Below, in pieces: positions 1-4,688 of a stretch of 6,002 nucleotides of DNA (positions are counted from its first letter, which is position 1; each line of letters opens with the position of its first letter). Under the pieces are notes generated by a model. It saw nothing but the letters and a program-made list of their open reading frames with translations, was not told the origin of the DNA and did not search any database. A program made the translations under genes and the position numbers. Source of the DNA: Dehalococcoidales bacterium (lineage in GTDB: Bacteria; Chloroflexota; Dehalococcoidia; Dehalococcoidales; GCA-2688105); contig DAOWJS010000070.1 of NCBI GenBank assembly GCA_030640255.1, forward strand, positions 1-6,002, in the 5' to 3' direction.

Positions 1-84
1 AATTTCCCTGAGGGACTTCTGAATTACATCACCAGGAAGGTAAGCTTAGCCGCCGACATACTTGATACCTGTCCTGACTGCTGA
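1..84 (+). CDS. possible C-terminal fragment of an unidentified gene
   Basis: Frame 1 is open from the window edge to a TGA at 82-84 and encodes 27 residues ending in ILDTCPDC. The other five frames all contain stops in this stretch. The reading ends just before the tRNA promoter at 88, as expected for the end of an upstream gene. A 27-codon open frame is not statistically compelling, and I do not recognise the family. The Cys-x-x-Cys at the very end is the only notable feature. It could equally be non-coding DNA. Confidence 0.35.
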   Translation, partial: NFPEGLLNYITRKVSLAADILDTCPDC

Positions 85-87
85 AGA

Positions 88-116
88 TTGACCCCCAATA
101 GTGGCTTTGCTATACT
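88..116 (+). promoter_or_regulatory. sigma70-type promoter of the tRNA cluster
   Basis: A -35 box TTGACC (88-93) is separated by exactly 17 bp from a -10 box TATACT (111-116). TGC directly before the -10 adds an extended -10 element. Transcription would be expected to start about 7 nt downstream, near 123, so the 5' leader before tRNA-Pro (125) would be only a base or two. It would drive all three tRNA genes. Confidence 0.8.
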
Positions 117-124
117 TTAGACAT

Positions 125-201
125 CGGGGTGTGGCGCAGATGGCTAGCGCGCAGCGTTTGGGACGCTGAGGTCGGAGGTTCAAGTCCTCTCACCCCGACC
201 A
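125..201 (+). tRNA. tRNA-Pro (anticodon TGG)
   Basis: The cloverleaf can be folded by eye. The acceptor stem is CGGGGTG (125-131) with CACCCCG (191-197). The D stem is GCGC (134-137) with GCGC (147-150). The anticodon stem is CAGCG (152-156) with CGCTG (164-168) around loop TTTGGGA, giving anticodon TGG at 159-161. The T arm is GGAGG/CCTCT with loop TTCAAGT. The discriminator is A198 and the CCA end is encoded at 199-201. It decodes CCN proline codons. It is the first gene of a three-tRNA cluster and lies directly behind the promoter at 88-116. Confidence 0.97.
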
Positions 202-234
202 GATAGAGAATAGGGATTAGTTGACATAACATAA

Positions 235-310
235 GCGGGAGTAACTCAGTTGGTAGAGTCCCTGCCTTCCAAGCAGGTTGTCGCGAGTTCGAGTCTCGTC
301 TCCCGCTCCA
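235..310 (+). tRNA. tRNA-Gly (anticodon TCC)
   Basis: The acceptor stem is GCGGGAG (235-241) with CTCCCGC (300-306). The D stem is ACTC/GAGT. The anticodon stem is CCTGC (261-265) with GCAGG (273-277) around loop CTTCCAA, giving anticodon TCC at 268-270. The T arm is GCGAG/CTCGT with loop TTCGAGT. The discriminator is T307 and CCA is encoded at 308-310. It reads GGA/GGG glycine codons. It lies 33 nt after tRNA-Pro and one nucleotide before the next tRNA, so all three are very probably processed from one transcript. Confidence 0.97.
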
Positions 311-311
311 A

Positions 312-383
312 GGGCTCGTAGCTCAGTGGCAGAGCGGGCGGCTCATAACCGCTTGGTCGTAGGTTCGAATCCTGCCGAGCCCA
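312..383 (+). tRNA. CAT-anticodon tRNA, probably tRNA-Ile2 (lysidine type) rather than tRNA-Met
   Basis: The acceptor stem is GGGCTCG (312-318) with CGAGCCC (376-382). The D stem is GCTC/GAGC. The anticodon stem is GGCGG (337-341) with CCGCT (349-353) around loop CTCATAA, giving anticodon CAT at 344-346. The T loop is TTCGAAT and the discriminator is A383. Base pair G1-C72 and the absence of a GGG/CCC anticodon-stem end argue against initiator tRNA. The CTCATAACCG arm followed by GGTCG, and the C4-G69 pair, resemble known tRNA-Ile2, whose C34 is turned into lysidine by TilS to read AUA. They resemble elongator tRNA-Met less well. Unlike its two neighbours it has no encoded CCA: GTC follows the discriminator, so CCA must be added by the nucleotidyltransferase. 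Confidence 0.93.
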
Positions 384-384
384 G

Positions 385-474
385 TCATTTTTTGCCCCGC
401 CTGATAAACCGGCTCTTTACTGCGTCAGGGTCCGCCATCCAGCCCATTTGAGCCCCCAGGTATATACCTACCAT
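385..474 (-). CDS. small basic protein of unknown function, 29 aa
   Basis: The ATG at 474-472 opens a frame of 29 codons ending in TGA at 387-385, two bases from the 3' end of the convergent CAT tRNA. A good ribosome binding site (AGGA on the minus strand, plus coordinates 481-484) lies 6 nt before the ATG. An in-frame TAA five codons upstream (TAA AAA GGA AAA GTA ATG) rules out a longer protein. The product starts MVGIYLGAQMGWM and ends in a basic tail, SRFIRRGKK. The frame start and upstream region recur at 1198-1313, where five of the first eight residues are kept with only synonymous codon differences. I recognise no family. The length makes it uncertain, but the binding site and the paired copy make chance less likely. 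Confidence 0.4.
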   Translation of the reverse strand: MVGIYLGAQMGWMADPDAVKSRFIRRGKK

Positions 475-521
475 TACTTTTCCTTTTTAACCCCCCAGAT
501 TTTGACTACAGGGCGTCATTT
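450..521. repeat. direct repeat copy 1 (pairs with 1242-1313)
   Basis: Aligned without gaps at an offset of 792 bases, 450-521 matches 1242-1313 at 47 of 72 positions by hand count. The core 497-521 matches 1289-1313 at 23 of 25; the two differences are at 506 (C versus T) and 512 (G versus A). On the minus strand the order is: box, a TAAAAA motif, 9 nt, then an ATG-GTN-GGN reading-frame start. The pair brackets the AT-rich island that holds the small membrane-protein gene. Confidence 0.75.
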
Positions 522-552
522 GTAGCTTCAAAATTTAGCGCACTTTTTTGTG

Positions 553-561
553 TGATATAAT
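553..561 (+). promoter_or_regulatory. extended -10 promoter for the small membrane protein gene
   Basis: A perfect TATAAT (556-561) is preceded by TGA (553-555), which gives an extended -10 element. No good -35 box is found at 16-18 bp, but extended -10 promoters can do without one. The expected start site near 568 leaves a leader of about 23 nt before the ATG at 591 and excludes the upstream in-frame TTG at 561 as the start. Confidence 0.6.
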
Positions 562-577
562 TGCTACAAATGGAAAT

Positions 578-583
578 GGAGGA
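578..583 (+). promoter_or_regulatory. Shine-Dalgarno site that fixes the start at 591
   Basis: GGAGGA lies 7 nt before ATG 591, an ideal distance. The competing in-frame starts, TTG 561, ATG 570 and ATG 576, have no comparable site. ATG 576 overlaps the site itself. Confidence 0.8.
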
Positions 584-590
584 ATGCCAA

Positions 591-881
591 ATGGATGAAA
601 AAGCTAAATTAACAGAAGAAGAAGAAGTAAAACTATTAGAGATGGTCGATAAAATGACAGCTATTAGTGAATATTTAAAAAAGAAAAGGCCGGAAACACT
701 TTTTACGGATACAGACTCTATAACCTTGGGATTAACTTCAATCCACACTGAATCTCTAGTTGAACATTCAATTACCTTAACTAATTTAACTAAATCGCTT
801 AGCAGGCTAACCATTTTTCTAGGGATTATAGCCATTGTGCAAATCCTCTCCATTTTAGCTATTCATTTCAAATGGATTTAA
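591..881 (+). CDS. small tail-anchored-type membrane protein, unknown function, 96 aa
   Basis: The frame runs from ATG 591 to the TAA at 879-881. It has an extended -10 promoter (553-561) and a strong ribosome binding site (578-583). The product has three parts. An acidic, probably helical N-terminus (residues 1-30) contains a TEEEE run. A polar middle follows, in which Ile/Leu residues recur (about 42-72). One hydrophobic segment (about 73-92, LTIFLGIIAIVQILSILAIH) lies close to the C-terminus, with only a few residues after it. No signal peptide is seen, so a C-terminally anchored single-pass protein is the simplest reading. Codons are AT-rich (many AAA, TTA, ATT), unlike the minus-strand operon, and the gene stands alone between two direct repeat copies. 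This suggests acquired or accessory DNA. I cannot assign a family or function. Confidence 0.7.
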   Translation: MDEKAKLTEEEEVKLLEMVDKMTAISEYLKKKRPETLFTDTDSITLGLTSIHTESLVEHSITLTNLTKSLSRLTIFLGIIAIVQILSILAIHFKWI

Positions 882-1110
882 TTATGCTTTATCCCTTGAA
901 TCCGTTCTATTGCTTTTTTCAATACTGCTGTATAGCAGGGGACTGTAATAAAAAATACGCACCATATATGTATTATCTTACATAAGATATATAGTGCGAA
1001 CCAAATTATCCACTATACACCACTTTACATAAAATTATGAGGTTATGTTAAGTTATGACCTATCCCTTTTGCCTGAATATCCTCGGCAAAACCAGACCGG
1101 GGCAAGGGGC
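882..1110. other. AT-rich gene-free stretch with inverted repeats
   Basis: No coding frame here has a credible start and ribosome binding site. It holds a small hairpin, CTGCT (925-929) with AGCAG (934-938), that lacks the trailing T-run of an intrinsic terminator. It also holds the long interrupted palindrome at 958-998, three TTATG motifs at 1035, 1043 and 1053, and a 7-bp inverted repeat TTTTGCC (1067-1073) with GGCAAAA (1085-1091). After about 1095 the composition turns G-rich as the palindromic repeat copy begins. Confidence 0.6.
958..998. repeat. AT-rich interrupted palindrome
   Basis: The outer arms CGCAC (958-962) and GTGCG (994-998) enclose a perfect inner inverted repeat, TATCTTA (974-980) and TAAGATA (983-989), separated by CA. 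ATA/TAT pairs continue the outer stem after one C-A mismatch. It lies 76 bp past the stop codon of the small membrane protein gene. It could form a transcript 3' hairpin or be a protein-binding site. There is no T-run to make it a standard terminator. Confidence 0.6.
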
Positions 1111-1200
1111 AAAGGGGGTGTTTAAGAGGGGCGAAGCCCCTCTTTATATAAAAATCTTCCCCCTCCCTTACCAAGGGAGGGGGATAAAGGGGGTGGGTTA
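1111..1200 (+). repeat. palindromic repeat family, copy A
   Basis: The order on the plus strand starts with an AAAGGGGGTG tail-like segment (1111-1120). Hairpin 1 follows: a 9-bp perfect stem AAGAGGGGC (1124-1132) with GCCCCTCTT (1136-1144) and a GAA loop. A 14-nt spacer leads to hairpin 2: an 11-bp perfect stem CCCCCTCCCTT (1159-1169) with AAGGGAGGGGG (1173-1183) and a 3-nt loop. A second AAAGGGGGTG (1186-1195) closes it. The two tails are 75 bp apart, suggesting the unit can be read head to tail. Its last bases supply the stop codon (TAA at 1200-1198, minus strand) of the degenerate small frame at 1198-1266. Confidence 0.9.
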
Positions 1201-1266
1201 CCATAAAAAGAGTGGCAAAAATATGGGGTGATTGTCTCTCAGTGCTCCCAAAAGGTATCCAACCAT
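1198..1266 (-). pseudogene. degenerate second copy of the 29-aa small gene
   Basis: The ATG at 1266-1264 opens 22 codons beginning MVGYLLGAL. In the first eight residues it shares M, V, G, L, G and A with the 29-residue protein at 385-474. The V, G, L, G and A codons all differ only synonymously (GTA/GTT, GGT/GGA, CTG/TTG, GGG/GGA, GCT/GCA). The upstream box and its distance to the ATG are the same. Here, however, no ribosome binding site is left (TCCTTTTGA precedes the ATG), and after residue 8 the sequences diverge. The frame ends in a TAA contributed by the palindromic repeat. I infer a broken copy; chance resemblance of a short frame is the alternative. Confidence 0.35.
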
Positions 1267-1313
1267 TCAAAAGGATTTTTAGGCGCCTAGATTTTGATTA
1301 CAGAGCGTCATTT
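1242..1313. repeat. direct repeat copy 2 (pairs with 450-521)
   Basis: This is the second member of the gapless repeat pair. The core box 1289-1313 is the conserved part. A 10-bp perfect palindrome TAGGCGCCTA at 1280-1289 replaces the run of Cs seen in copy 1. The box ends about 10 bp from the hflX stop codon (1325-1323), so it sits in the 3' flank of that gene. Confidence 0.75.
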
Positions 1314-1322
1314 TGAGGAGGG

Positions 1323-2501
1323 TTAAACCGGGGAGACGGTTTGGGTCAGGGTGTGATTAATTAGCTCTGAAAGTTCAGTTAGTCCCCATCTCTTGGCGGC
1401 TGAAATGAGCACCGTATTTTTCCCGGTTACCTCACTCCGGTGGGAAAGATAACTTATGGCTGATTCTTCATCCCAGGTCTTTCCCCTGTTTAGCAGTAAA
1501 TCAATTTTATTTAGCGCCGTAATCCGGGGCTTATCCATGAGGTTAAGGTCGGCAAGAATATCCTCAACGGTCTGGCATTGCTCAGGAGCGCTATGACAAG
1601 TTAGGTCAACTATATGAACAAGCACACTAGCTTCAACTAGTTCCTCAAGGGTTGCCCTAAAGGCAGTCACAATAGTCGGCGGTAGCTTCCTGATAAAGCC
1701 AACAGTATCAGTAACTAAGACCACACTCTTATCAGGAAGGGACAAACGTCGGGTGGTTGGGTCTAAAGTGGCAAAGAGCTTATCCTCAACAAACACTTCA
1801 GCCTGGGTGAGAGCATTTAGCAAGGTGCTTTTACCAGCATTAGTATAGCCAACCAGGGCTATTATAGGGATGCCACTCTTCCGGCGCTGGTGACGGTATA
1901 GCTCACGGTGTTTCCTCACCTCCTCAATCTGCGCCTTTAGATGATGAATTTTTCGGCGAATGAGACGTCTATCAGTCTCAATTTGGGCTTCTCCCGGACC
2001 CCTGGTACCAATACCACCGCCTAGCCTTTCCAGGTGGCTCCATTGTCCGGCCAGACGAGGCAAAAGGTATTGATGCTGAGCCAGTTCTACCTGTAATTGA
2101 CCCTCATGGGTTCGGGCACGTCGGGCAAAAACATCTAAAATCAATGCGGCACGGTCAATTACCTTTACCTGAAGAACATCTTCTAGGTTTCGCTGCTGGA
2201 GCGGTGAAAGCTCGTCATCAAAAATGGCTACATTATAGCTGGTGCTACTCTTCAGAGCCAGTAGTTCGTCCAGCTTGCCTTTGCCCAGATAATGCGTTTT
2301 TGAGGGTTTGGGTAGTTGCTGTATCAGCTTACCGACCACACTAGCCCCAGCCGTGCCGGCTAATTGAGCTAGTTCCTCTACGGAGTCTTCTACCAGCCAT
2401 CTACCGGCACTCCCTTTAGTGGCTATGGCTACCAGGAATGCCCTTTCTGGAGATGCTTGAGTAAGAATTGGGCCTCTAATAGTAACCCCCCTTGTTTTCA
2501 A
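1323..2501 (-). CDS. hflX: GTPase HflX, ribosome-associated
   Basis: The 392-residue product has the full HflX layout. The N-terminal domain carries THYLGKGKLDEL near 69-80. The conserved GGGIGTRGPGEAQIETDRR block (161-179) is followed by a helical linker. The G domain then has P-loop GYTNAGKS (218-225), switch I DPTTR (247-251), DTVGF (265-269), NKID (331-334) and SAAK (367-370). HflX binds the 50S subunit and in E. coli splits stalled ribosomes under stress. The start is a TTG (2501-2499) with AGGA (plus coordinates 2508-2511) 6 nt upstream. It begins 23 nt after the dapL stop on the same strand, so co-transcription is likely. E. coli also keeps miaA and hflX in one operon (with hfq between); here dapF and dapL lie between them. 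No terminator with a T-run is evident after the stop. Confidence 0.96.
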   Translation of the reverse strand: MKTRGVTIRGPILTQASPERAFLVAIATKGSAGRWLVEDSVEELAQLAGTAGASVVGKLIQQLPKPSKTHYLGKGKLDELLALKSSTSYNVAIFDDELSPLQQRNLEDVLQVKVIDRAALILDVFARRARTHEGQLQVELAQHQYLLPRLAGQWSHLERLGGGIGTRGPGEAQIETDRRLIRRKIHHLKAQIEEVRKHRELYRHQRRKSGIPIIALVGYTNAGKSTLLNALTQAEVFVEDKLFATLDPTTRRLSLPDKSVVLVTDTVGFIRKLPPTIVTAFRATLEELVEASVLVHIVDLTCHSAPEQCQTVEDILADLNLMDKPRITALNKIDLLLNRGKTWDEESAISYLSHRSEVTGKNTVLISAAKRWGLTELSELINHTLTQTVSPV

Positions 2502-2524
2502 GACAATTCCTGTTTTATGTCAAG

Positions 2525-3727
2525 TTATTCCTTTACCCTTGGTCTGGCTCTAAGGCTACGCCACTCGGCCAGTCGTGACAAACCCTTCACTAACGATGCA
2601 TCGGGAATGGTCAGGGACAACCGCACATAGCCCTCACCATTTTGTCCATAACCTATCCCTGGGGTAACGGCTACCCCTACCGTCTCTAATAAATCGGTAG
2701 CAAAATCAACCGAGGTATAGCCTTGGGGAACCTTAGCCCAGATATATAGACCCGCCTTAGGTGGTTTGGCTTCAAGGCCGATGCTATTTAACAGTTCAAT
2801 AACCAGGTCGCGGCGCCTCTGGTATATGGCATTGTGCTCGTGGATGCAATCCTGGGAGCCGGTCAAAGCCTCAATGGCAGCATATTGAATTGCCTGGGGA
2901 ATCCCTGAGTCCAGATTTGATTTAACCCTCTTCAGGGCATCCACCATGATAGGATTACCCACTACCATTCCTATCCGCCACCCGGTCATATTATAGCTTT
3001 TGGACAAGGAATGGAACTCTACTCCCACTTCCTTAGCTCCATCGGCCTGCATAAAACTAACCGGCTGATAGCCATCGTAGGTAATTTCTGTATATGGTCC
3101 ATCGTGACAGATAGCAACATCATGCTTATGAGCCAGTTCAACTACCCTGTTGAAAAAGTCAAGCTCAGCCACAGCGCCGGTGGGGTTATTAGGATAGCTG
3201 AGCCACAGAAGTTTAGCCCTTTCCCAAATGTCATCAGGTATAGCCTTTAAATCAGGCAGAAAATTATTCTTTTCACTAATTGGCATATAGTAAGGCTCAC
3301 CACCAGCTAAAGCGGTGCTTATTGAATAAACCGGATAGGCTGGGTCAGGCACCAGAGCGATATCCCCGGGGTCAATAAAGCACAGGGCGATATGGGCAAT
3401 ACCCTCCTTGGCACCAATAAGGGGTAATACCTCTGAATCGGCATCAAGAGAAACACCGAAGCGTCTTTTATACCACTCAGCTATAGCCTGACGCAGCTCG
3501 GGTAAACCGTCTGTTTCGGGATAGCGGTGATTAGCCGGGTCCTGGGCTGCCTGAAGCAGCCTATCAATTATATGGGATGGCGTCGGTATATCGGGGTCGC
3601 CAATAGCGAAGCTAATCACCGCTTCACCCTTGGCCCTTTTCTCAGCAATCTTCCGACTAATTTCTACAAAAAGATAAGGTGACAGATTTTTCACCCGTTT
3701 TGATATGAGATTGTGTATCAACCTCAC
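2525..3727 (-). CDS. dapL: LL-diaminopimelate aminotransferase, PLP-dependent
   Basis: The 400-residue fold-type I aminotransferase carries AIGDPDIPTP (41-50), HRYPETDGLPELR (67-79), YPNNPTGA (178-185) and HDGPY (208-212). The PLP lysine K243 lies in SLSKSYNMTGWRIG, and a C-terminal YVRLSLT contains the substrate-carboxylate arginine R369. DapL converts tetrahydrodipicolinate directly to LL-diaminopimelate with glutamate as amino donor, bypassing the succinylase and acetylase routes. The dapF gene just upstream, for the next enzyme, supports this over a general alanine or aspartate aminotransferase. The start is uncertain: GTG at 3727-3725 lies inside a palindromic repeat tail, so MRL is repeat-derived. 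TTG at 3721-3719 has GGGGG 5 nt before it and is a good alternative, giving 398 residues. The repeat's second hairpin covers the G-rich region upstream of both starts. Confidence 0.93.
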   Translation of the reverse strand: MRLIHNLISKRVKNLSPYLFVEISRKIAEKRAKGEAVISFAIGDPDIPTPSHIIDRLLQAAQDPANHRYPETDGLPELRQAIAEWYKRRFGVSLDADSEVLPLIGAKEGIAHIALCFIDPGDIALVPDPAYPVYSISTALAGGEPYYMPISEKNNFLPDLKAIPDDIWERAKLLWLSYPNNPTGAVAELDFFNRVVELAHKHDVAICHDGPYTEITYDGYQPVSFMQADGAKEVGVEFHSLSKSYNMTGWRIGMVVGNPIMVDALKRVKSNLDSGIPQAIQYAAIEALTGSQDCIHEHNAIYQRRRDLVIELLNSIGLEAKPPKAGLYIWAKVPQGYTSVDFATDLLETVGVAVTPGIGYGQNGEGYVRLSLTIPDASLVKGLSRLAEWRSLRARPRVKE

Positions 3728-3793
3728 CCCCTGTATCCCCCTCTCCTTTGAAGGAGAGGGGGAAGAATTTTCTGAAGGGGCTTCGCCCCTTCA
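3721..3793 (-). repeat. palindromic repeat family, copy B
   Basis: This copy fills the whole dapF-dapL gap. Read on the minus strand, hairpin 1 is a 9-bp perfect stem (3785-3793 with 3773-3781) with a GAA loop. It follows the pattern TGAAGGGGC/GCCCCTTCA. A 10-nt spacer leads to hairpin 2, a 12-bp perfect stem (3751-3762 with 3737-3748, arms CCCCCTCTCCTT and AAGGAGAGGGGG). A GGGGGTGAGG tail follows. The dapF stop codon lies in hairpin 1 and the dapL GTG start lies in the tail. The 3' arm of hairpin 2 contains AAGGAG, the best Shine-Dalgarno-like sequence near dapL, which would be paired when the hairpin forms. Confidence 0.9.
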
Positions 3794-4675
3794 ATCTACC
3801 CGTGATAAACGGCTTTCGGTTAGCCATTCTCCGGTAAATACTATTTCAGCTGGACCGCTGAGGAATACTTCCCCCTTTCCATCCCACTCCACCCCCAGTA
3901 TACCACCTGGTAGTTTTATGTCAACTTTATTATCAATATAACCGTGTCGCTGGGCGGCAACAGCTACTGCACAGGCACCACTGCCGCAAGCCAGTGTCTC
4001 CCCTACTCCCCTTTCCCAAACCCGGGCTTCTATCTGCTGCCGACTTATGACATTGGCTACCTCAAAGTTTGTCCGGTTAGGAAACATCCTATGCCTCTCA
4101 ACCTCTGGTCCTAGTTCGGACAACAGAAAATCAGATACCGAACGCTGCCAGAAATAAATGGTGTGAGGATTCCCCATAGAGACGAAGTTCAGCAGTAACT
4201 TTTTACCGGCTACGGTAATATGGTAGCTCAGCATTGATTTTATGTCAACCGCCCCCCGCCCTACCACTACTGGAATATCCTTAGCCTCAAATTTTGGCGT
4301 TCCCATACCGACCTGGATTCTAGTTAATTTATCCATCGTCTTATGGAGTTTGATTCTCCTTATACCAGCCATGGTTTCTACTGATATTTCCCCAGCTTTT
4401 TCAAACTTCCCGGCTGAAAGACCCTTATCTAAAACATATTTGGTCACACATCTTATTCCGTTGCCGCAAGCCTCAGCCTCAGAGCCATCGGGGTTAAAAA
4501 CACGCATCCGGAAGTCAGCAGTATCTGAAGGCAATAGCAATAGCAAGCCGTCAGCGCCGATACCAAAGTGACGGTCACACATAGCTGTGGCTAATGGTGA
4601 CCAATCCTGACCCACACCACCCGCCTCAACCAGTATAAAATCGTTTCCGGACGCCTGTAGCTTGGTAAAATTCAT
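3791..4675 (-). CDS. dapF: diaminopimelate epimerase
   Basis: The 294-residue product interconverts LL- and meso-diaminopimelate, using two cysteines as acid and base without a cofactor. Both are present: C70 in EACGNGIRC and C230 in ACGSGACA, one in each half of the two-domain fold. Other family blocks are SGNDFILVEA (9-18), FGIGADGLLL (37-46), FNPDGSEAE (60-68), GNPH (168-171) and RTNFEVA (201-207). The start is ATG 4675-4673, with GAGG 5 nt upstream (plus 4681-4684). The in-frame GTG 4681-4679 would overlap that site. It starts 13 nt after the miaA stop, which suggests co-transcription. The stop codon TGA lies inside palindromic repeat copy B, so the last residues (about SRVD) may be shaped by that insertion. 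Confidence 0.96.
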   Translation of the reverse strand: MNFTKLQASGNDFILVEAGGVGQDWSPLATAMCDRHFGIGADGLLLLLPSDTADFRMRVFNPDGSEAEACGNGIRCVTKYVLDKGLSAGKFEKAGEISVETMAGIRRIKLHKTMDKLTRIQVGMGTPKFEAKDIPVVVGRGAVDIKSMLSYHITVAGKKLLLNFVSMGNPHTIYFWQRSVSDFLLSELGPEVERHRMFPNRTNFEVANVISRQQIEARVWERGVGETLACGSGACAVAVAAQRHGYIDNKVDIKLPGGILGVEWDGKGEVFLSGPAEIVFTGEWLTESRLSRVD

Positions 4676-4680
4676 AGCCA

Positions 4681-4684
4681 CCTC
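4681..4684 (-). promoter_or_regulatory. Shine-Dalgarno site deciding the dapF start
   Basis: GAGG on the minus strand stands 5 nt before ATG 4675-4673 and overlaps the alternative GTG at 4681-4679. This favours the MNFTKLQASGNDF start, which also matches the usual DapF N-terminus. Confidence 0.75.
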
Positions 4685-4688
4685 TAAT

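Noticed and set aside
221..226. Perfect TTGACA between tRNA-Pro and tRNA-Gly
   Set aside because: At 16-18 bp spacing the -10 position falls inside tRNA-Gly (around ACTCAG) with no match, so it is not a second promoter.
388..393. Intrinsic terminator after the tRNA cluster
   Set aside because: The T6 run follows the CAT tRNA, but the only hairpin before it is the tRNA itself; possible as an end point but not supported as a separate terminator.
458..469. 12-bp palindrome AGGTATATACCT as an operator
   Set aside because: It lies within the coding start of the 29-residue frame and is not conserved in the second repeat copy, so a chance palindrome is as likely.
506..853. Minus-strand open frame of 115 codons
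   Set aside because: It lies antisense to the 96-residue gene, which has a promoter, ribosome binding site and membrane segment. This frame begins inside the direct repeat box without such signals.
1043..1270. Minus-strand open frame of 75 codons (proline-rich translation)
   Set aside because: It reads straight through palindromic repeat copy A; the protein-like pattern comes from the C-rich repeat.
2144..2344. Plus-strand open frame inside hflX
   Set aside because: Antisense shadow of a well-supported GTPase gene.
2518..2523. TTGACA on the minus strand between dapL and hflX
   Set aside because: No -10-like hexamer occurs at the right distance; the gap of 23 nt is too short to need a promoter.
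3011..3250. Plus-strand open frame inside dapL
   Set aside because: Antisense shadow of a gene with all aminotransferase motifs.
3705..3941. Plus-strand open frame of 78 codons
   Set aside because: It overlaps the dapF 3' end and the dapL 5' end and translates repeat copy B; no ribosome binding site supports it.
4242..4571. Plus-strand open frame inside dapF
   Set aside because: Antisense shadow of a gene with both catalytic cysteines.
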